This document shows positions 30,576 through 41,228 of a stretch of DNA of 64,000 nt, one piece after another. Position 1 is the stretch's first letter. The number at the start of each line of letters is the position of its first letter. The DNA is taken from assembly GCA_940746715.1 (NCBI GenBank), contig CALNWN010000011.1, positions 150,599 through 214,598 on the forward strand, given 5' to 3'. The position numbers were made by a program, and so were the translations under genes. The notes beneath the pieces are model-generated. The model was not told the origin of the DNA. It did not search any database and saw only the letters and a program-made list of their open reading frames with translations. This DNA comes from an uncultured Paraburkholderia sp. (lineage in GTDB: Bacteria; Pseudomonadota; Gammaproteobacteria; Burkholderiales; Burkholderiaceae).

Positions 30576-30716
30576 CGCGGGCGCTTTATGCTGGCGTTGC
30601 GGCGCGCACGCAGGTCGTGAGTGCCGCCAGCGGCCCCGCGCGCCGGCCCGTCAGCCGACGCGCGATGGCCGTGCTAGCATGAAAATATCGCAACCTTTGG
30701 AACGAGGAGCGACGCT

Positions 30717-30947
30717 ATGGAGGACATCACCTATACCAAAGGCATCTACACGGCCACCGCGTCGGTAAGAGAGCTCGATCGTGATACCTGGCAAGGCGTG
30801 GTCACACTGGCGCGCGACAAAGGCGAAGCGAGGCAGGACCAGGAAACCACGGTCTACGAAGTGGAGGCCACCTCGTCCACGCCGGGCGAGGCACTGGAAG
30901 AAGCCAAGGCGCTCGCTCATCGGATACTCGGGGAACTCGAACTCTAG
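30717..30947 (+). CDS. Small hypothetical protein, 76 residues
   Basis: ATG 30717 follows GAGGAGCGA at a good distance. The product is acidic and Glu/Thr-rich (MEDITYTKGIYTATASV, ending LAHRILGELEL), with no membrane segment or known motif. Codon use is normal for the window. A second small ORF with its own ribosome site follows 65 bases later, so the two may be co-transcribed. Function unknown. Confidence 0.65.
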   Translation: MEDITYTKGIYTATASVRELDRDTWQGVVTLARDKGEARQDQETTVYEVEATSSTPGEALEEAKALAHRILGELEL

Positions 30948-31012
30948 GCTGAGCGGCGCGGCGCCCGTGTCTCGCGCGCCGCGCCGCCCGAACGCAATGG
31001 TCGGAGGCGATC

Positions 31013-31258
31013 ATGGTTGAACAGCTCTTCCTCTACGGCGTGTACTCGATTCACGTCCGCCCCATCGAACTCAGCGGCGCGCGCTGGGACGCGGAGTACG
31101 AGATCCGGCATCGCGAGAAAGCAGTCAAGCCGTGGACCACCGTCGGCGGCGGCGAAGGCTACGGCGACGAAGCCGAGGCGATTGCCGCGGCCCATCAGCA
31201 GGCCGTCGACGACATCGAGCACGGCGCCGGCATCCCCAAGCCGCGCGCATTCCCGTAA
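31013..31258 (+). CDS. Small hypothetical protein, 81 residues
   Basis: ATG 31013 is preceded by GGAGGCGATC. Sequence MVEQLFLYGVYSIHVRP, then WDAEYEIRHREK, ending GIPKPRAFP. Mixed charge, no transmembrane segment, no family recognised. It sits between another small ORF and a truncated potassium channel gene. Confidence 0.65.
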   Translation: MVEQLFLYGVYSIHVRPIELSGARWDAEYEIRHREKAVKPWTTVGGGEGYGDEAEAIAAAHQQAVDDIEHGAGIPKPRAFP

Positions 31259-31354
31259 AGCACTGCTCGCGGGCCTCGGGGCACGAGCCAAGGCCGCGTT
31301 CGGCGACTCATGCGCCGTGCTACGCTTGCGCCGTTTTCATTTGATGAGCACGCA

Positions 31355-31861
31355 ATGGCAACCGAACCGACCGAGCGGACCGACCGTTTTCCCGGCATCG
31401 GCGACGCTGAAAGCAGCGCGCAGAAACGCCGCATGCGCGGCAGCCGCGAATTGCGTCTGGACGATCGGGTAATCATTGCGCACGGCATGCCGACGCCGTT
31501 CTGGCAGGACCTCTATCACCGTGCGCTGGACGTCCGCTGGCCGACGTTCTTTGTCTCGCTCGCGGTGCTGTTCATGCTGCTCAACACCACCTTCGCCACG
31601 CTTTATATGCTCGGCGACGCGCCCATTGCCAATCAGTATCCGCCGGGCTTCGGCGGCGCCTTTTTCTTCAGCGTCGAAACGCTCGCCACGGTCGGTTATG
31701 GCGACATGCATCCGCAAACGGTCTACGCGCATTCGATCGCGACGCTGGAAATATTCGTGGGGATGTCGGGCATTGCGTTGGCAACGGGGCTGATTTTCGC
31801 GCGCTACGTGATCGTCCGGCCGCTCGACGAAGCGCCTGTGGGCGCGAGTGCTCGCCCCTAA
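31355..31861 (+). pseudogene. Inward-rectifier potassium channel (KirBac type), truncated
   Basis: Inner-membrane K+ channel. N-terminal cytoplasmic slide helix (PFWQDLYHRALDVRWPTFFVS), TM1 FVSLAVLFMLLNTTFATLYM, selectivity filter TLATVGYGDMHP and TM2 LEIFVGMSGIALATGLIFAR are all present. After LIFAR the sequence goes to YVIVRPLDEAP. KirBac proteins have a further FARP...FAR stretch here and then about 150 residues of cytoplasmic beta-sandwich, which is missing. A deletion between the repeated FAR codons plus loss of the 3' end would explain this. Start 31355 preferred to 31310. Gating would be lost even if the pore assembled. Confidence 0.8.
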
Positions 31862-32128
31862 AGACGCGGGGACGGCGAAGGCGAGCGGTCCCGCCCATGC
31901 TTGCCACTGCGCTGTGGGCACCCAGGGCATACCCGAATTCGCCCTTCACGTGGCATATCTATCTCAAAAGCGCGGGAAAACGCGCCGCTCTTCGCGCCCA
32001 TTCGCGCGGACGTAGGCAAACTAGAAAAAATCCACTCTGATCGGCGCTAAAAAATAGAGTCTCTTTCGCTGAGCGACTTTCGCGGTCCCCGTCCGCGCGC
32101 GCGAATGCCCAATTACGGAGACTCACCC

Positions 32129-35100
32129 ATGACCGCTCGCCTGCCCATCGACGGCACGCCCGCTCTCGCCGACTATAAGCTGTCCGACAATCTCACCGCC
32201 ACGCGCGGCCACATCTTCCTGACCGGCACGCAGGCGCTGGTGCGGCTCGCGCTCATGCAGCGCGCGCTCGACAAGGCGCGCGGCATGAACACCGCGGGCT
32301 TCATCAGCGGCTATCGCGGCTCGCCGCTCGGCATGGTCGATCCGCAATTGTGGAAGGCGAAGAAACTGCTCGACGCGAGCGACGTGCGGTTTCTGCCCGC
32401 CATCAACGAAGAACTCGGCGGCACCGCCGTGCTCGGCACGCAGCGCGTGGAAGCGGACCCCGAACGCACCGTCGAAGGCGTGTTCGCGATGTGGTACAGC
32501 AAGGGCCCGGGCGTGGACCGCGCGGGCGACGCGCTCAACCTACGGTTCGTCGCCGCATGGCGGCGTGCTCGTCGTGGCGGGCGACGACCACGGCTGCGTG
32601 TCGTCGATGCCGCACCAAAGCGACTTCGCAATGATGGCCTAGCACATGCCGGTGGTGAATCCGTCGAATATCTCGGACATGCTCGAATTCGGGCTGTACG
32701 GCTGGGCGCTGTCGCGCTTCTCGGGCGCGTGGGTCGGCTACAAGGCGATTTCCGAAACCGTCGAATCGGGCTCGACCGTCGACCTCGACGCGCTGCGCAC
32801 CGAATGGACCGCGCCCGAAGATTTCGTCGCGCCGGCGGGCGGCCTGCATAACCGCTGGCCCGATCTGCCGAGCCTCACCATCGAAGCGCGGATGCACGCC
32901 AAGCTCGACGCGGTGCGCCACTTTGCCAGAACCAACAGCATCGACAAATGGATCGCGCCGAGTCCGCAGGCGAATGTCGGCATCGTCACGTGCGGCAAGG
33001 CGCATCTGGATCTGATGGAGACGCTGCGCCGCCTCGATCTGACCGTCGCGGCTCGACGCGGCGGGCGTGCGGATCTACAAGGTCGGCTTGTCGTTCCCGC
33101 TGGAAATGACGCGCATCGACACGTTCGTCGTGGGTCTCTCCGAAGTGCTGGTGATCGAGGACTATCTGTACAACCGCACGGAAGGCGCGCGGCCGGCCGT
33201 GATCGGCAAGCATGCGGAAGACGGCAGCATGCTGCTCTCGTCGCTCGGCGAATTGCGGCCTTCGCGCATTCTGCCCGTGTTCGCCGACTGGCTCGCGAAG
33301 CACAAGCCCGCGCTCGATCGCCGCGAACGCGTGGTCGATCTCGTCGCGCCGCAGATTCTCTCGAATGCCGCCGACAGCGTGAAGCGCACGCCGTATTTCT
33401 GCTCGGGCTGCCCGCACAACACGTCGACGAAAGTGCCTGAAGGATCGATTGCGCAGGCGGGCATCGGCTGCCACTTCATGGCTTCGTGGATGGAGCGCGA
33501 CACCACCGGCCTCATCCAGATGGGCGGCGAAGGGGTGGACTGGGCCTCGCATTCGATGTTCACGAAAACGCGCCACGTGTTCCAGAATCTCGGCGACGGC
33601 ACGTACTTTCATTCGGGCATTCTCGCGATTCGCCAGGCAGTCGCCGCGAAGGCCACGATCACCTACAAGATCCTCTATAACGATGCGGTTGCGATGACGG
33701 GCGGCCAGCCCGTCGACGGCAGCATCTCGGTGCCGCAAATTGCGCGTCAGGTGGAAGCCGAAGGCGTCTCGCGCTTCGTCGTGGTCAGCGACGAGCCCGA
33801 GAAATACGACGGCCATCACGATCTGTTTCCGAAGGGCACCACGTTCCATCACCGCAGCGAACTCGACACCGTGCAGCGCGAGTTGCGCGACACCGACGGG
33901 GTGACCGTGCTCATCTACGACCAGACGTGCGCGGCGGAAAAGCGCCGTCGCCGGAAAAGGGCGAATTTCCCGATCCGGACGAGCGCCTCTTCATCAACGA
34001 GGAAGTCTGCGAAGGTTGCGGCGATTGCGGCGTGCAGTCCAATTGTTTGTCGGTGGAACCGGTCGAAACGGCGCTGGGACGCAAGCGCCGCATCGATCAG
34101 TCGTCGTGCAACAAGGACTACTCGTGCGTGAACGGCTTCTGCCCGAGCTTCGTGACGGTGGAAGGCGGCAAGCTGAAGAAAGCCGCGGGCGTCGCATTCG
34201 ATCCGCAAGCCCTCGCTGAACGCGTCAACGCGTTGCGGCTGCCCGCGACGCATCTGGACGCCGCGCCGTACGACATTCTCGTGACGGCGTCGGCGGCACC
34301 GGCGTGGTGACGGTCGGCGCCTTGATCAGCATGGCCGCGCACCTGGAGGGCAAGAGCGCGTCGGTGCTCGACTTCATGGGCTTCGCGCAAAAAGGCGGCT
34401 CGGTGCTGTCGTTCGTGCGCTTCGCCGCGCGCGACGAGTGGCTCAACCAGGTGCGTATCGACACGCAACAGGCCGACGTGCTGCTCGCCTGCGACATGGT
34501 GGTCGGCGCGAGCGCCGATGCGTTGCAGACGATGCGTCATGGCCGCACGCGCATCGTCGTCAACACACATGCGATTCCGAACGCGACCTTCGTGACGAAC
34601 CCGGACGCGACGCTGCACGCGGACGCGTTGATCGACAAGATGCGCCACGCCGCCGGCGCGGAGCGTCTGTCGACGTGCGACGCCCAGGCGCTCGCCACGC
34701 GTTTTCTCGGCGACACGATCGGCGAGAACATTCTGATGCTCGGCTTCGCGTGGCAATTGGGTCTCGTGCCGGTGTCGTTCGGCGCGCTGATGCGGGCCAT
34801 CGAGCTGAACAATGTCGCAGTGCAGATGAATCAACTGGCGTTTTCCATCGGCCGGCTCGCTGCCGAAGATCCCGCCGCGCTGGAATCGCTGTGGCAGGCG
34901 CGGCACGCAGTGAAGCCAGGCGTGCGTGTGGATACGCTCGACGAACTGATCGCCCATCGCGAGGGCCGTCTGCAAACTTACGGCGGCGCGAGCTATGTGA
35001 AGCGTTATCGCGCGCTCGTCGATACCGCGCGCCGCGCGGAGCATGCCGTCGACGCACACAGCGAGCGTCTGACGCGCGCGGTGGCGACCACGTTCTATCG

Positions 35101-35665
35101 TCTGCTCGCAGTGAAGGACGAGTACGAAGTGGCGCGCCTGCATACGGACGCCGCGTTCCGCGAAGCACTCGAGGCGCAGTTCGAAGGTGTCGCGGGCAAG
35201 GACTTCGGCATCAAGTTCAATCTGGCGCCTCCGACGCTCGCGCGCACGCACGAGGGCGCGCATCCGACCAAGAAAACCCTCGGTCAATGGATGTGGCCGG
35301 TGCTCGGCGTGCTCGCCAGAGCACGCAGGCTGCGCGGCACGATGCTTGATCCGTTCGGCCGGACGCTCGAACGAAAGATGGAACGCGAACTCGCCGACGA
35401 CTACGAAACCACGCTGCAGCGCGCGCTCGCGAAGCTCGACGCCGGCAATCTCGAAGACGTCGCGAAGCTCGCCGATCTGCACGCGCGCGTGCGCGGGTAT
35501 GGGCATGTGAAGCTCGCGAATCTCGCGGGCGTGAAGCGCAGCGAGCGCGATCTCGCCGCGCGCTTGCAGATCGAAGCGGCGACGAGTGAGTCGGTGAAGA
35601 AGTCGCTCGATGAAGTGAAAGGCGCCGGGCAGTTGCGCGGCATTCCAGTGGTGATCGCGAAGTAA
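32129..35665 (+). pseudogene. Indolepyruvate ferredoxin oxidoreductase (fused alpha-beta), multiply disrupted
   Basis: Very large 2-oxoacid:ferredoxin oxidoreductase, normally about 1190 residues, oxidising aryl or branched 2-oxoacids to acyl-CoA. ATG 32129 has GGAG upstream. Segments: LSDNLTATRGHIFLTGTQAL, GFISGYRGSPLG, YFCSGCPHNTSTKVPEG, MGGEGVDWASHSMFT, ferredoxin-like cysteines VCEGCGDCGVQSNCLS, and the gamma-type domain FMGFAQKGGSVLSFVRFA. Damage: 11 bases missing at about 32540, TAG 32640-32642 (FAMMA-HMPVVNP), frameshifts at about 33045, 33953 and 34290, and about ten codons missing after VLVIE at 33160. The last 450 codons are clean. Terminator follows. Confidence 0.9.
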
Positions 35666-35701
35666 GCGTCACGCTCCCGTCACGCCTGCGGCATGAACGA
35701 C

Positions 35702-35737
35702 AAAGCCGCTTCGTGTGTGAACACGAAGCGGCTTTTT
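35702..35737. terminator. Bidirectional terminator between oxidoreductase and cutC
   Basis: A 15-base perfect stem, AAAGCCGCTTCGTGT with ACACGAAGCGGCTTT, encloses GTGA and is followed by T residues on both strands. It lies between convergent genes. Confidence 0.9.
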
Positions 35738-35751
35738 ATTTGCCTTGGCGT

Positions 35752-36445
35752 TTATTGCGCGTTCAGCAGCGCCCTGACTCGCGCCAGCTTGTCGATGTCG
35801 ATCGGCGCAAGCCCGTTGCCGCTCATGCGCACGCCCGACCCGAAATGCACTGCTTCAACTTGCGTCCGGTTCACGAAACCGGCCACTGCGTCGACGGTCA
35901 GACCCGCGCCTGCCAGCACGGTGCAGCGCGAACCCGACGCCTGGCGGACAAGATCGCGAATCGTCGCTTCGGCATCCAGCACCGACGGCTTTCCGCCCGA
36001 GGTCAGCACATTCGTCACGGCATCGAAAGCGAGCAGCACGTCCAAAGCTTTGCGTTGATCGCGCACTTCATCGAATGCACGATGGAAGGTGATCGCGAGG
36101 CCGTCCGCAGCGTCGATCGCGCGCGAGCTGTTCGCGGTCGATCTCGCCGTGCGCATCTAACATGCCGATCACCACGCCGTTTGCCCCCGCGGCTTTGACG
36201 GCCCGCACGTCGCGCAACATCACCGCATGATCGTCGGTGTCGTAGACAAACGAACGGCTGTGAGGACGCACGATCACATTGACAGGAATACTGACCGTCT
36301 CGACCACGGCTTCGATCAGGTCAAGGCTCGGCGTGAGCCCGCCCTCGCCCATCGCGGTGATGAGTTCGAGGCGGTCGGCGCCCGCCTGCGCGGCGAGCCG
36401 CGCGTCGGCAACGGTGGTGGCAATGACTTCGAGCAGAACGGACAT
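35752..36445 (-). pseudogene. cutC: Copper homeostasis protein CutC, one frameshift
   Basis: TIM-barrel CutC family. MSVLLEVIATTVADARLAAQ begins at 36445 (an upstream in-frame ATG at 36475 is less like the family). GADRLELITAMGEGGLTPS, VNVIVRPHSRSFVY and GANGVVIGML follow. At about 36118 two bases appear missing from a GCGCGC run (EQLARAIDAADG expected), after which ITFHRAFDEVRD, VLTSGGKPSVLDAE and VEAVHFGSGVR continue to the end. About 230 residues if restored. Its start is close to the end of the EAL gene on the same strand. Confidence 0.85.
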
Positions 36446-36479
36446 GAGCGCAACGGGTGTCGTTAAAACCGACATGATC

Positions 36480-37485
36480 TCAGATGCGCGGTTCCTCGAC
36501 CCAGTCGATATCGCCGCACAGCACGCAGGTCTTGTCGCCGACGCGCGTCGCCACCGACAACGTCACGCACGGCAGCGCTTCGTTGATCGACAGATACGGA
36601 CGCGTCACGTGCACGCGCTCGGGCGAATTGATCGCATCGCGAAAGTACGGACGACGCAGCCAGTTTGCGCCTTGCGCGTCGGCGAGCGGCAGAAAGCGGG
36701 TCTCGTGCGCCGCGCGGTCGGCGCGCAGCACGACGTTGCGGCCCGCCTGCCGCCCTTTGGCGTCGAGCAAAAAGCAGCGCGCAGCGTGGTCGAGGCCGAG
36801 AAAGTTCCAGCACACTTCGTCAAGCGGCTCGCCGGCCGCAAGCCTCTCCGCCGCACGTTCGAAGGCGCGCAGATAAGGCGCGAGGCGGCTCGCGTTGCGG
36901 CGCTCCCGCGCTTCGGTCTGATCGCGGTAGCGCTCCGTGAGCTCGCCGATGCAGGTGGCCGCATGCGCCGCATCGGCTGCGCCCGGGCTCGGACGTCCAA
37001 AGAAAAAGCCTTGCACGAAGTCGGCGTTGCAGGCGAGCGCCATCTGCGCTTCATGCTCGGTTTCCACGCCTTCGATCAGCACGAGCTTGCCGGCTTCGTG
37101 CAGCAGCGCGACGAGGCCCGGCAGGATCGTCGCCATGTCCGCGCGATGCGCGGCGTGCGACAGCATGATGCGGTCGAGCTTCACGATATCCGGGTTCAGT
37201 TGCCAGATCCGCTCGACGTTGGCGTGCCCCGCGCCGAAGTCGTCGAGCGCGATCAGAAAGCCGCGCTCGCGGAATTGACGCACGGCATCCGCGAGACGTT
37301 CGAGGTCCTCCGCGGGGTGCTCGAGCACTTCGAGCACGATGCGCCGCGGCGGCAAGCCGACGCGCCTGAGCGTCGCCAGCAACGCGGCGGACAGATACGG
37401 ATCGGTGAGCGCGCCCGGATGCACGTTGAGAAACAGCCACTCGCGTTCGGCGCCGAGCACCTTGAAGCTTTCGGCGATGCGCGCC
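36480..37485 (-). pseudogene. EAL-domain protein lacking its N-terminus, with C-terminal sensor domain
   Basis: c-di-GMP phosphodiesterase-type domain: WLFLNVHPGALTDPY, IVLEVLEHPAEDLERL, FLIALDDFGAGHANVERIW, PDIVKLDRIML and VLIEGVETEHEAQMA, then a C-terminal Cache-like part (ANWLRRPYFRDAINSPERVH, ending GDIDWVEEPRI). The first EAL segment with QPIV and the EAL Glu is absent. At about 37485 the coding sequence meets, head to head, the tail of an antiporter gene. Without the missing motif the domain could not hydrolyse c-di-GMP. Confidence 0.82.
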
Positions 37486-37602
37486 GAGCGCCAGGTGTTG
37501 CTCAACTTGCGCAGCGGTCAGATCATCAACGATGAGACGTTCAACAAGCTCATGCACGAAGTCGATCTGTCGGAGAGCGCGCTGACAGCGCGCCGCAGAT
37601 AA
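37486..37602 (+). pseudogene. CPA1 Na+/H+ antiporter, C-terminal tail only
   Basis: The last 38 codons before TAA 37600-37602 read ERQVLLNLRSGQIINDETF and MHEVDLSESAL, the cytoplasmic tail typical of bacterial CPA1 antiporters. All membrane segments are gone. It abuts the truncated EAL gene, showing one deletion that removed the 5' ends of two divergent genes. Confidence 0.65.
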
Positions 37603-37668
37603 CGCCGGCTTGAAACGCGGTTGCGCGGCTTCTGTTCAAAGGCCTGCGCGCCGCTGCCGCTTGCGCGA

Positions 37669-38973
37669 TCAGGCCACCGGCCCTTGTGCCGGCTTCCTTC
37701 TGAGGAGCGCATAAAGAATGATGGCGCCGAACGTCGCCGTGCCGATGCCGCCCAGACCGAAGCCGCCGAGCTTGAGCGAGAAATCGCCCGCGCCGAGCAC
37801 GAGCGTGACGGCGGCCACGATCAGGTTGCGATTGTCCGAGAAATCCACCTTGTTGACGACCCAGATGCGCGCGCCCGTCACCGCGATCAGCCCGAACACG
37901 ACGATGGAAACGCCGCCCAGCACCGGACCCGGAATCGTCTGGATCACCGCGCCGAACTTCGGCGAGAAGCCGAGCACGAGCGCGATCAATGCGGCGATGA
38001 CGAACACCAGCGTCGAATAGATTTTGGTGACCGCCATTACGCCGATATTCTCCGCGTAGGTCGTCACGCCCGTACCGCCCGCGAACCCGGAGACGACCGT
38101 GGCGAGCCCGTCGCCGAGAAACGCGCGGCCAATATAGCGGTCGAGATTTTGACCCGTCATCGCGCTCACAGCCTTGATATGCCCGAGGTTTTCAGCGACC
38201 AGAATCACCGCGATGGGCGCGAGCAGCGTCATGGCCTGCATGTTGAAGACGGGCGCGGTGAAATGCGGCATGCCGAACCAAGCTGCGTTGGCGACGATCG
38301 AAAAATCGATCGGCTTGCCCATGCCGAGACCGTTGGTCACGATCGCGTAGATCACGTAGGCCATCAGCAGGCCGACGAGAATCAGCAGGCGCTGCAGCAT
38401 GCCACGCGCGAACACCGCAACAGCGCCGACGCACAGCACGGTGACGAGCGCCATCCACGAATCGAAGTTGCTGCCGCTCACGCCGCGCACGGCAATCGGC
38501 GCGAGATTCAGACCGATCACGCAGACAATCGCGCCGGTGACCACCGGCGGCATCAGCCTTTCGATCCAGCGCGTGCCGACCGCCGACACGATCAGCCCGA
38601 TGATCGCGTACACCACGCCGCACGCATGATGCCGCCGAGCGCCACCGGAATGTTCAGGTTCGGCCCGTGGCCGCCATAGCCCGTGACCGCGATCACGAGA
38701 CCGATGAACGCGAAGCTCGAGCCCAGATAGCTCGGCACGCGGCCGCCCACCAGCACGAAGAACAACTGTGCCGATGCCCGACATGAAGATGCACAGATTG
38801 GGATCGAAGCCCATCAGCAACGGCGCGAGCACTGTCGAGCCGAACATGGCGACGACGTGCTGAATGCCCATGGCAAACATCTGCGGCCAGGCAAGGCGTT
38901 CGTCGGTACCGACGATGCGCCCCTCGACGGCATCTGGCTGCTGGCGCCAGCGGGGAAAATAGGAATCGGCCAT
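37669..38973 (-). pseudogene. uraA: Uracil/xanthine permease (NCS2), two frameshifts
   Basis: Inner-membrane nucleobase:H+ symporter. Starts MADSYFPRWRQQPDAVEG at 38973, after GAGGAGA. MFAMGIQHVVAMFGSTVLAP, the NCS2 signature NAAWFGMPHFTAP and NLGHIKAVSAMTGQNLDRYIGRAF are present. Frame changes lie at about 38772 (at CIFMSGIGT, before FFVLVGGRVPSYLGSSFAF) and about 38628 (ATGCGTGC for ATGGCGTGC, before CGVVYAIIGL). The intervening 45 codons are out of frame. About 435 residues if restored. Confidence 0.88.
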
Positions 38974-39211
38974 CGCGGGGAATTCTCCTCTATTCGGCGT
39001 TTTTCGTGGACGACGGCGCGTGAAAGCGGCGCCGTGCAGGAAACACGCGCGAGTATACGGAGTGGGATTGGAGGTGGCAAGCGCGAACCAGAGCAAGCAG
39101 TCGTGCGCTTTGAGATTCGTCCGATAGGAGAGCGGGGCGCCGACTCTTAGACTTCTCCCGCTGCGTTGACCTCAGGCAGCGCATGCAATGTTGTTGTAAC
39201 TCTCCGACTTT

Positions 39212-39247
39212 CCGCTCACGCTCGCCGAGTGTGAGCGGCTTTTTTTT
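39212..39247 (+). terminator. Strong rho-independent terminator, rightward
   Basis: CCGCTCAC (39212-39219) pairs with GTGAGCGG (39231-39238), followed by CTTTTTTTT. The T-run is on the plus side, yet both neighbouring genes are on the minus strand. It may be a relic of a lost rightward gene. Otherwise nothing is seen in 38974-39299. Confidence 0.75.
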
Positions 39248-39299
39248 GCCTGCGCGCGGGCGGGTTTTGCGCCGCGCGTGCCTTCGCCTTCGCCGCGAT

Positions 39300-39920
39300 T
39301 CACGCGTGAGATTCGAACGCGTTTCCCGCAAGCCGCACCGTGTATGCGCGGACATCTTGCGGCCATTGCGCGATTTTTTCTTCGAAGCGCGACCGGTCGC
39401 CGGCATAGAGCGCGCGGGTCGCCTCCTCGTAATCCGGCAGGTTGCCGGCCAGCGCGGTCATGAAGCGGTAGACCGCTTCCTGCGCGGCGCGCCTGCGGTC
39501 GACGTGCTCGCCGGCCGCGCGCGCCGCGTCCACCAGTTTGCGCAGCGCGACCGACGCGACGCCCGGCTGCGCGTTCAACCAGTCCCAATGACGCGGCAAC
39601 AAGGTCACTTCTCGCGCGACGACGCCGAGCTTCGGCCGTCCGCGACCGCGCGGCGCGCCTCCCGCGGCCGGGTCCGGGCTTGGGTCGTTCGCTGGATCTG
39701 CAGCGTGCTGCACCTCACCCAGGCGCGCGACGATCTCTTCCTCGGTACCACGCAGATCCAATTCGACTGGTGTGGCGGTGGAGTCGTCGAAAACAAGGAC
39801 AGGCGCCTGCTCGCCGCGCGCGAGTACCTCCCTCACGGCGAGGGCGACCGGCGGCAACGCGCCGGAAGCAATCAAACGGTGGCCTTCAAAGGCGGTGCAG
39901 GTGCGCGAATGCGTGGTCAC
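39300..39920 (-). CDS. DUF2239 family protein
   Basis: 206 residues with the DUF2239 pattern: FEGHRLIASGALPPVALAV, APVLVFDDSTATPVELDLRG, then GRGRPKLGVVAREVTLLPRHW and the conserved ALYAGDRSRFEEKIAQWPQDVRAY. It starts at GTG 39918-39920 with GGAG upstream. Cytoplasmic, function unknown. A Pro/Asp-rich linker (residues about 75-95) separates two halves. Intact and not obviously linked to neighbours. Confidence 0.85.
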   Translation of the reverse strand: MTTHSRTCTAFEGHRLIASGALPPVALAVREVLARGEQAPVLVFDDSTATPVELDLRGTEEEIVARLGEVQHAADPANDPSPDPAAGGAPRGRGRPKLGVVAREVTLLPRHWDWLNAQPGVASVALRKLVDAARAAGEHVDRRRAAQEAVYRFMTALAGNLPDYEEATRALYAGDRSRFEEKIAQWPQDVRAYTVRLAGNAFESHA

Positions 39921-40005
39921 GACAAACTCCAGTTCAGGAAGTTGTCGAATTATACCCGGATTAAATTATGACGCAATTTATTGCCCGGATAATATTATTG
40001 GCGCG

Positions 40006-41228
40006 TCACCGCCCTGCCACGACCAGACGCTGCCCGGCGCCGGCTTCGTCGGTGTCCGGCAGGAGAACGGCGAACTCCTCGCCGCCATAGCGTGCCGCCG
40101 TGTCGCCCGGGCGCCGTACGTTCGCAGCGATGGAGTGAGCCACCGTGATCAGCGCGTCGTCGCCGGCCGAGTGGCCGTAGAGGTCGTTGAAACCTTTGAA
40201 ACTGTCGACGTCGATCAGCAGCATGGAAAGCGGTCCGCCGTGGCGTTGCGCGCGGCGCCACTCCTTCTCCACGGCCTGCTCGAAGGCACGGCGGTTGTCG
40301 ACGCCCGTGAGGCCGTCGGTGCGCGCGAGCAGCATGCGCAACTTCTTCCTCGGCGGACAGGTGCCGCCGCATCTGCTGCGCGAACAGCACAGCCAGCGCG
40401 ATCAGCGTGAGGTTGAGCGCGGCGATCAGAGAGCCGATGATCCAGGCCCGCCGCCGCCAGCCGACATAGATGTCGCGGGTGGACAGCGCGACGTCGAGGA
40501 TCAGCGGATACATGTCGATATGGCGGAACGCGTACCAGCGCTCGACGCCGTCGATCGCCGCCGTGCTGAAGAAGTCGCCGCTCGGCTGCTGGACGAAGCG
40601 CGAGTAGTTCGCCGTCCCCGTGAGATTGATGCCGATGATCTTCGGATCGTAAGGACGCCGCATCAGCATCGTGCCGTCGCTCAGCATGAGCGCCATCGAC
40701 CCGCCCGCGCCGAGGTTCGTCCCGTCGAACAGCCTGCGGAAATATTTCAGGCGCATGGTCCCCACCACGCCGCCGAAACTGCCGTCCGCTTTCGTAATGC
40801 GCCGGCTGAGGCCGATGCTCGCGTCAGCGCCCGTGGTGCGCGGCATGAACGGGTGGCTGACGTACAGACCGACGTTGGGCGAATCGCGGTGAACCTTGAA
40901 GTAGTCGCGGTCGCCGAGATAGACATGCCGCGGCGGCACGAACTGCGAGTCGAACTTGATATAGCCGGTTTCGTCGATCACGAGGATCGAGCCCATGTCT
41001 TTCGCGGACACCGAGCCGTCAAACAGCACCATCTGACGCAGCACGGGATCGAGCTGCAGCACGCCCGGCTGCTTCAGGCCGTCTATCACGGTTCGTATCG
41101 ACAGATCGTAGATCTCGAGATTGCGCGAGCACCCACACCGCAATCGCGAGGATTGCGCTGGCCAGCACGACACTGATCGCAATGATGAGGTTCGGACGAC
41201 GCGTGACCATTCTGTTCGATTCGGGCAT
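40006..41228 (-). pseudogene. Membrane diguanylate cyclase (Cache-GGDEF), frameshifted and 3'-truncated
   Basis: Inner-membrane c-di-GMP synthase. TM1 NLIIAISVVLASAILAIAVW, a periplasmic Cache sensor (LVIDETGYIKFDSQFVPPRH, SHPFMPRTTGADASIGLSRRI), TM2 IIGSLIAALNLTLIALAVLF, then ARTDGLTGVDNRRAF, LIDVDSFKGFNDLYGHSAGDD and the active-site RYGGEEFAVLLPD. Frame changes at about 41124 (after VWVLA) and 40338 (between AEEE and LRMLLART). The GGDEF domain ends abruptly after DTDEAGAGQR at TGA 40006-40008, lacking the last 45 or so residues. Start 41228 chosen for AAGG upstream. Confidence 0.85.

Noticed and set aside
8968..32642. Genome-wide recoding of TAG as Trp
   Set aside because: Several intact or otherwise natural gene ends in the window use TAG as the true stop (for example the ends of the MFS gene and the alpha/beta hydrolase), and broken genes also carry frameshifts that recoding would not fix.
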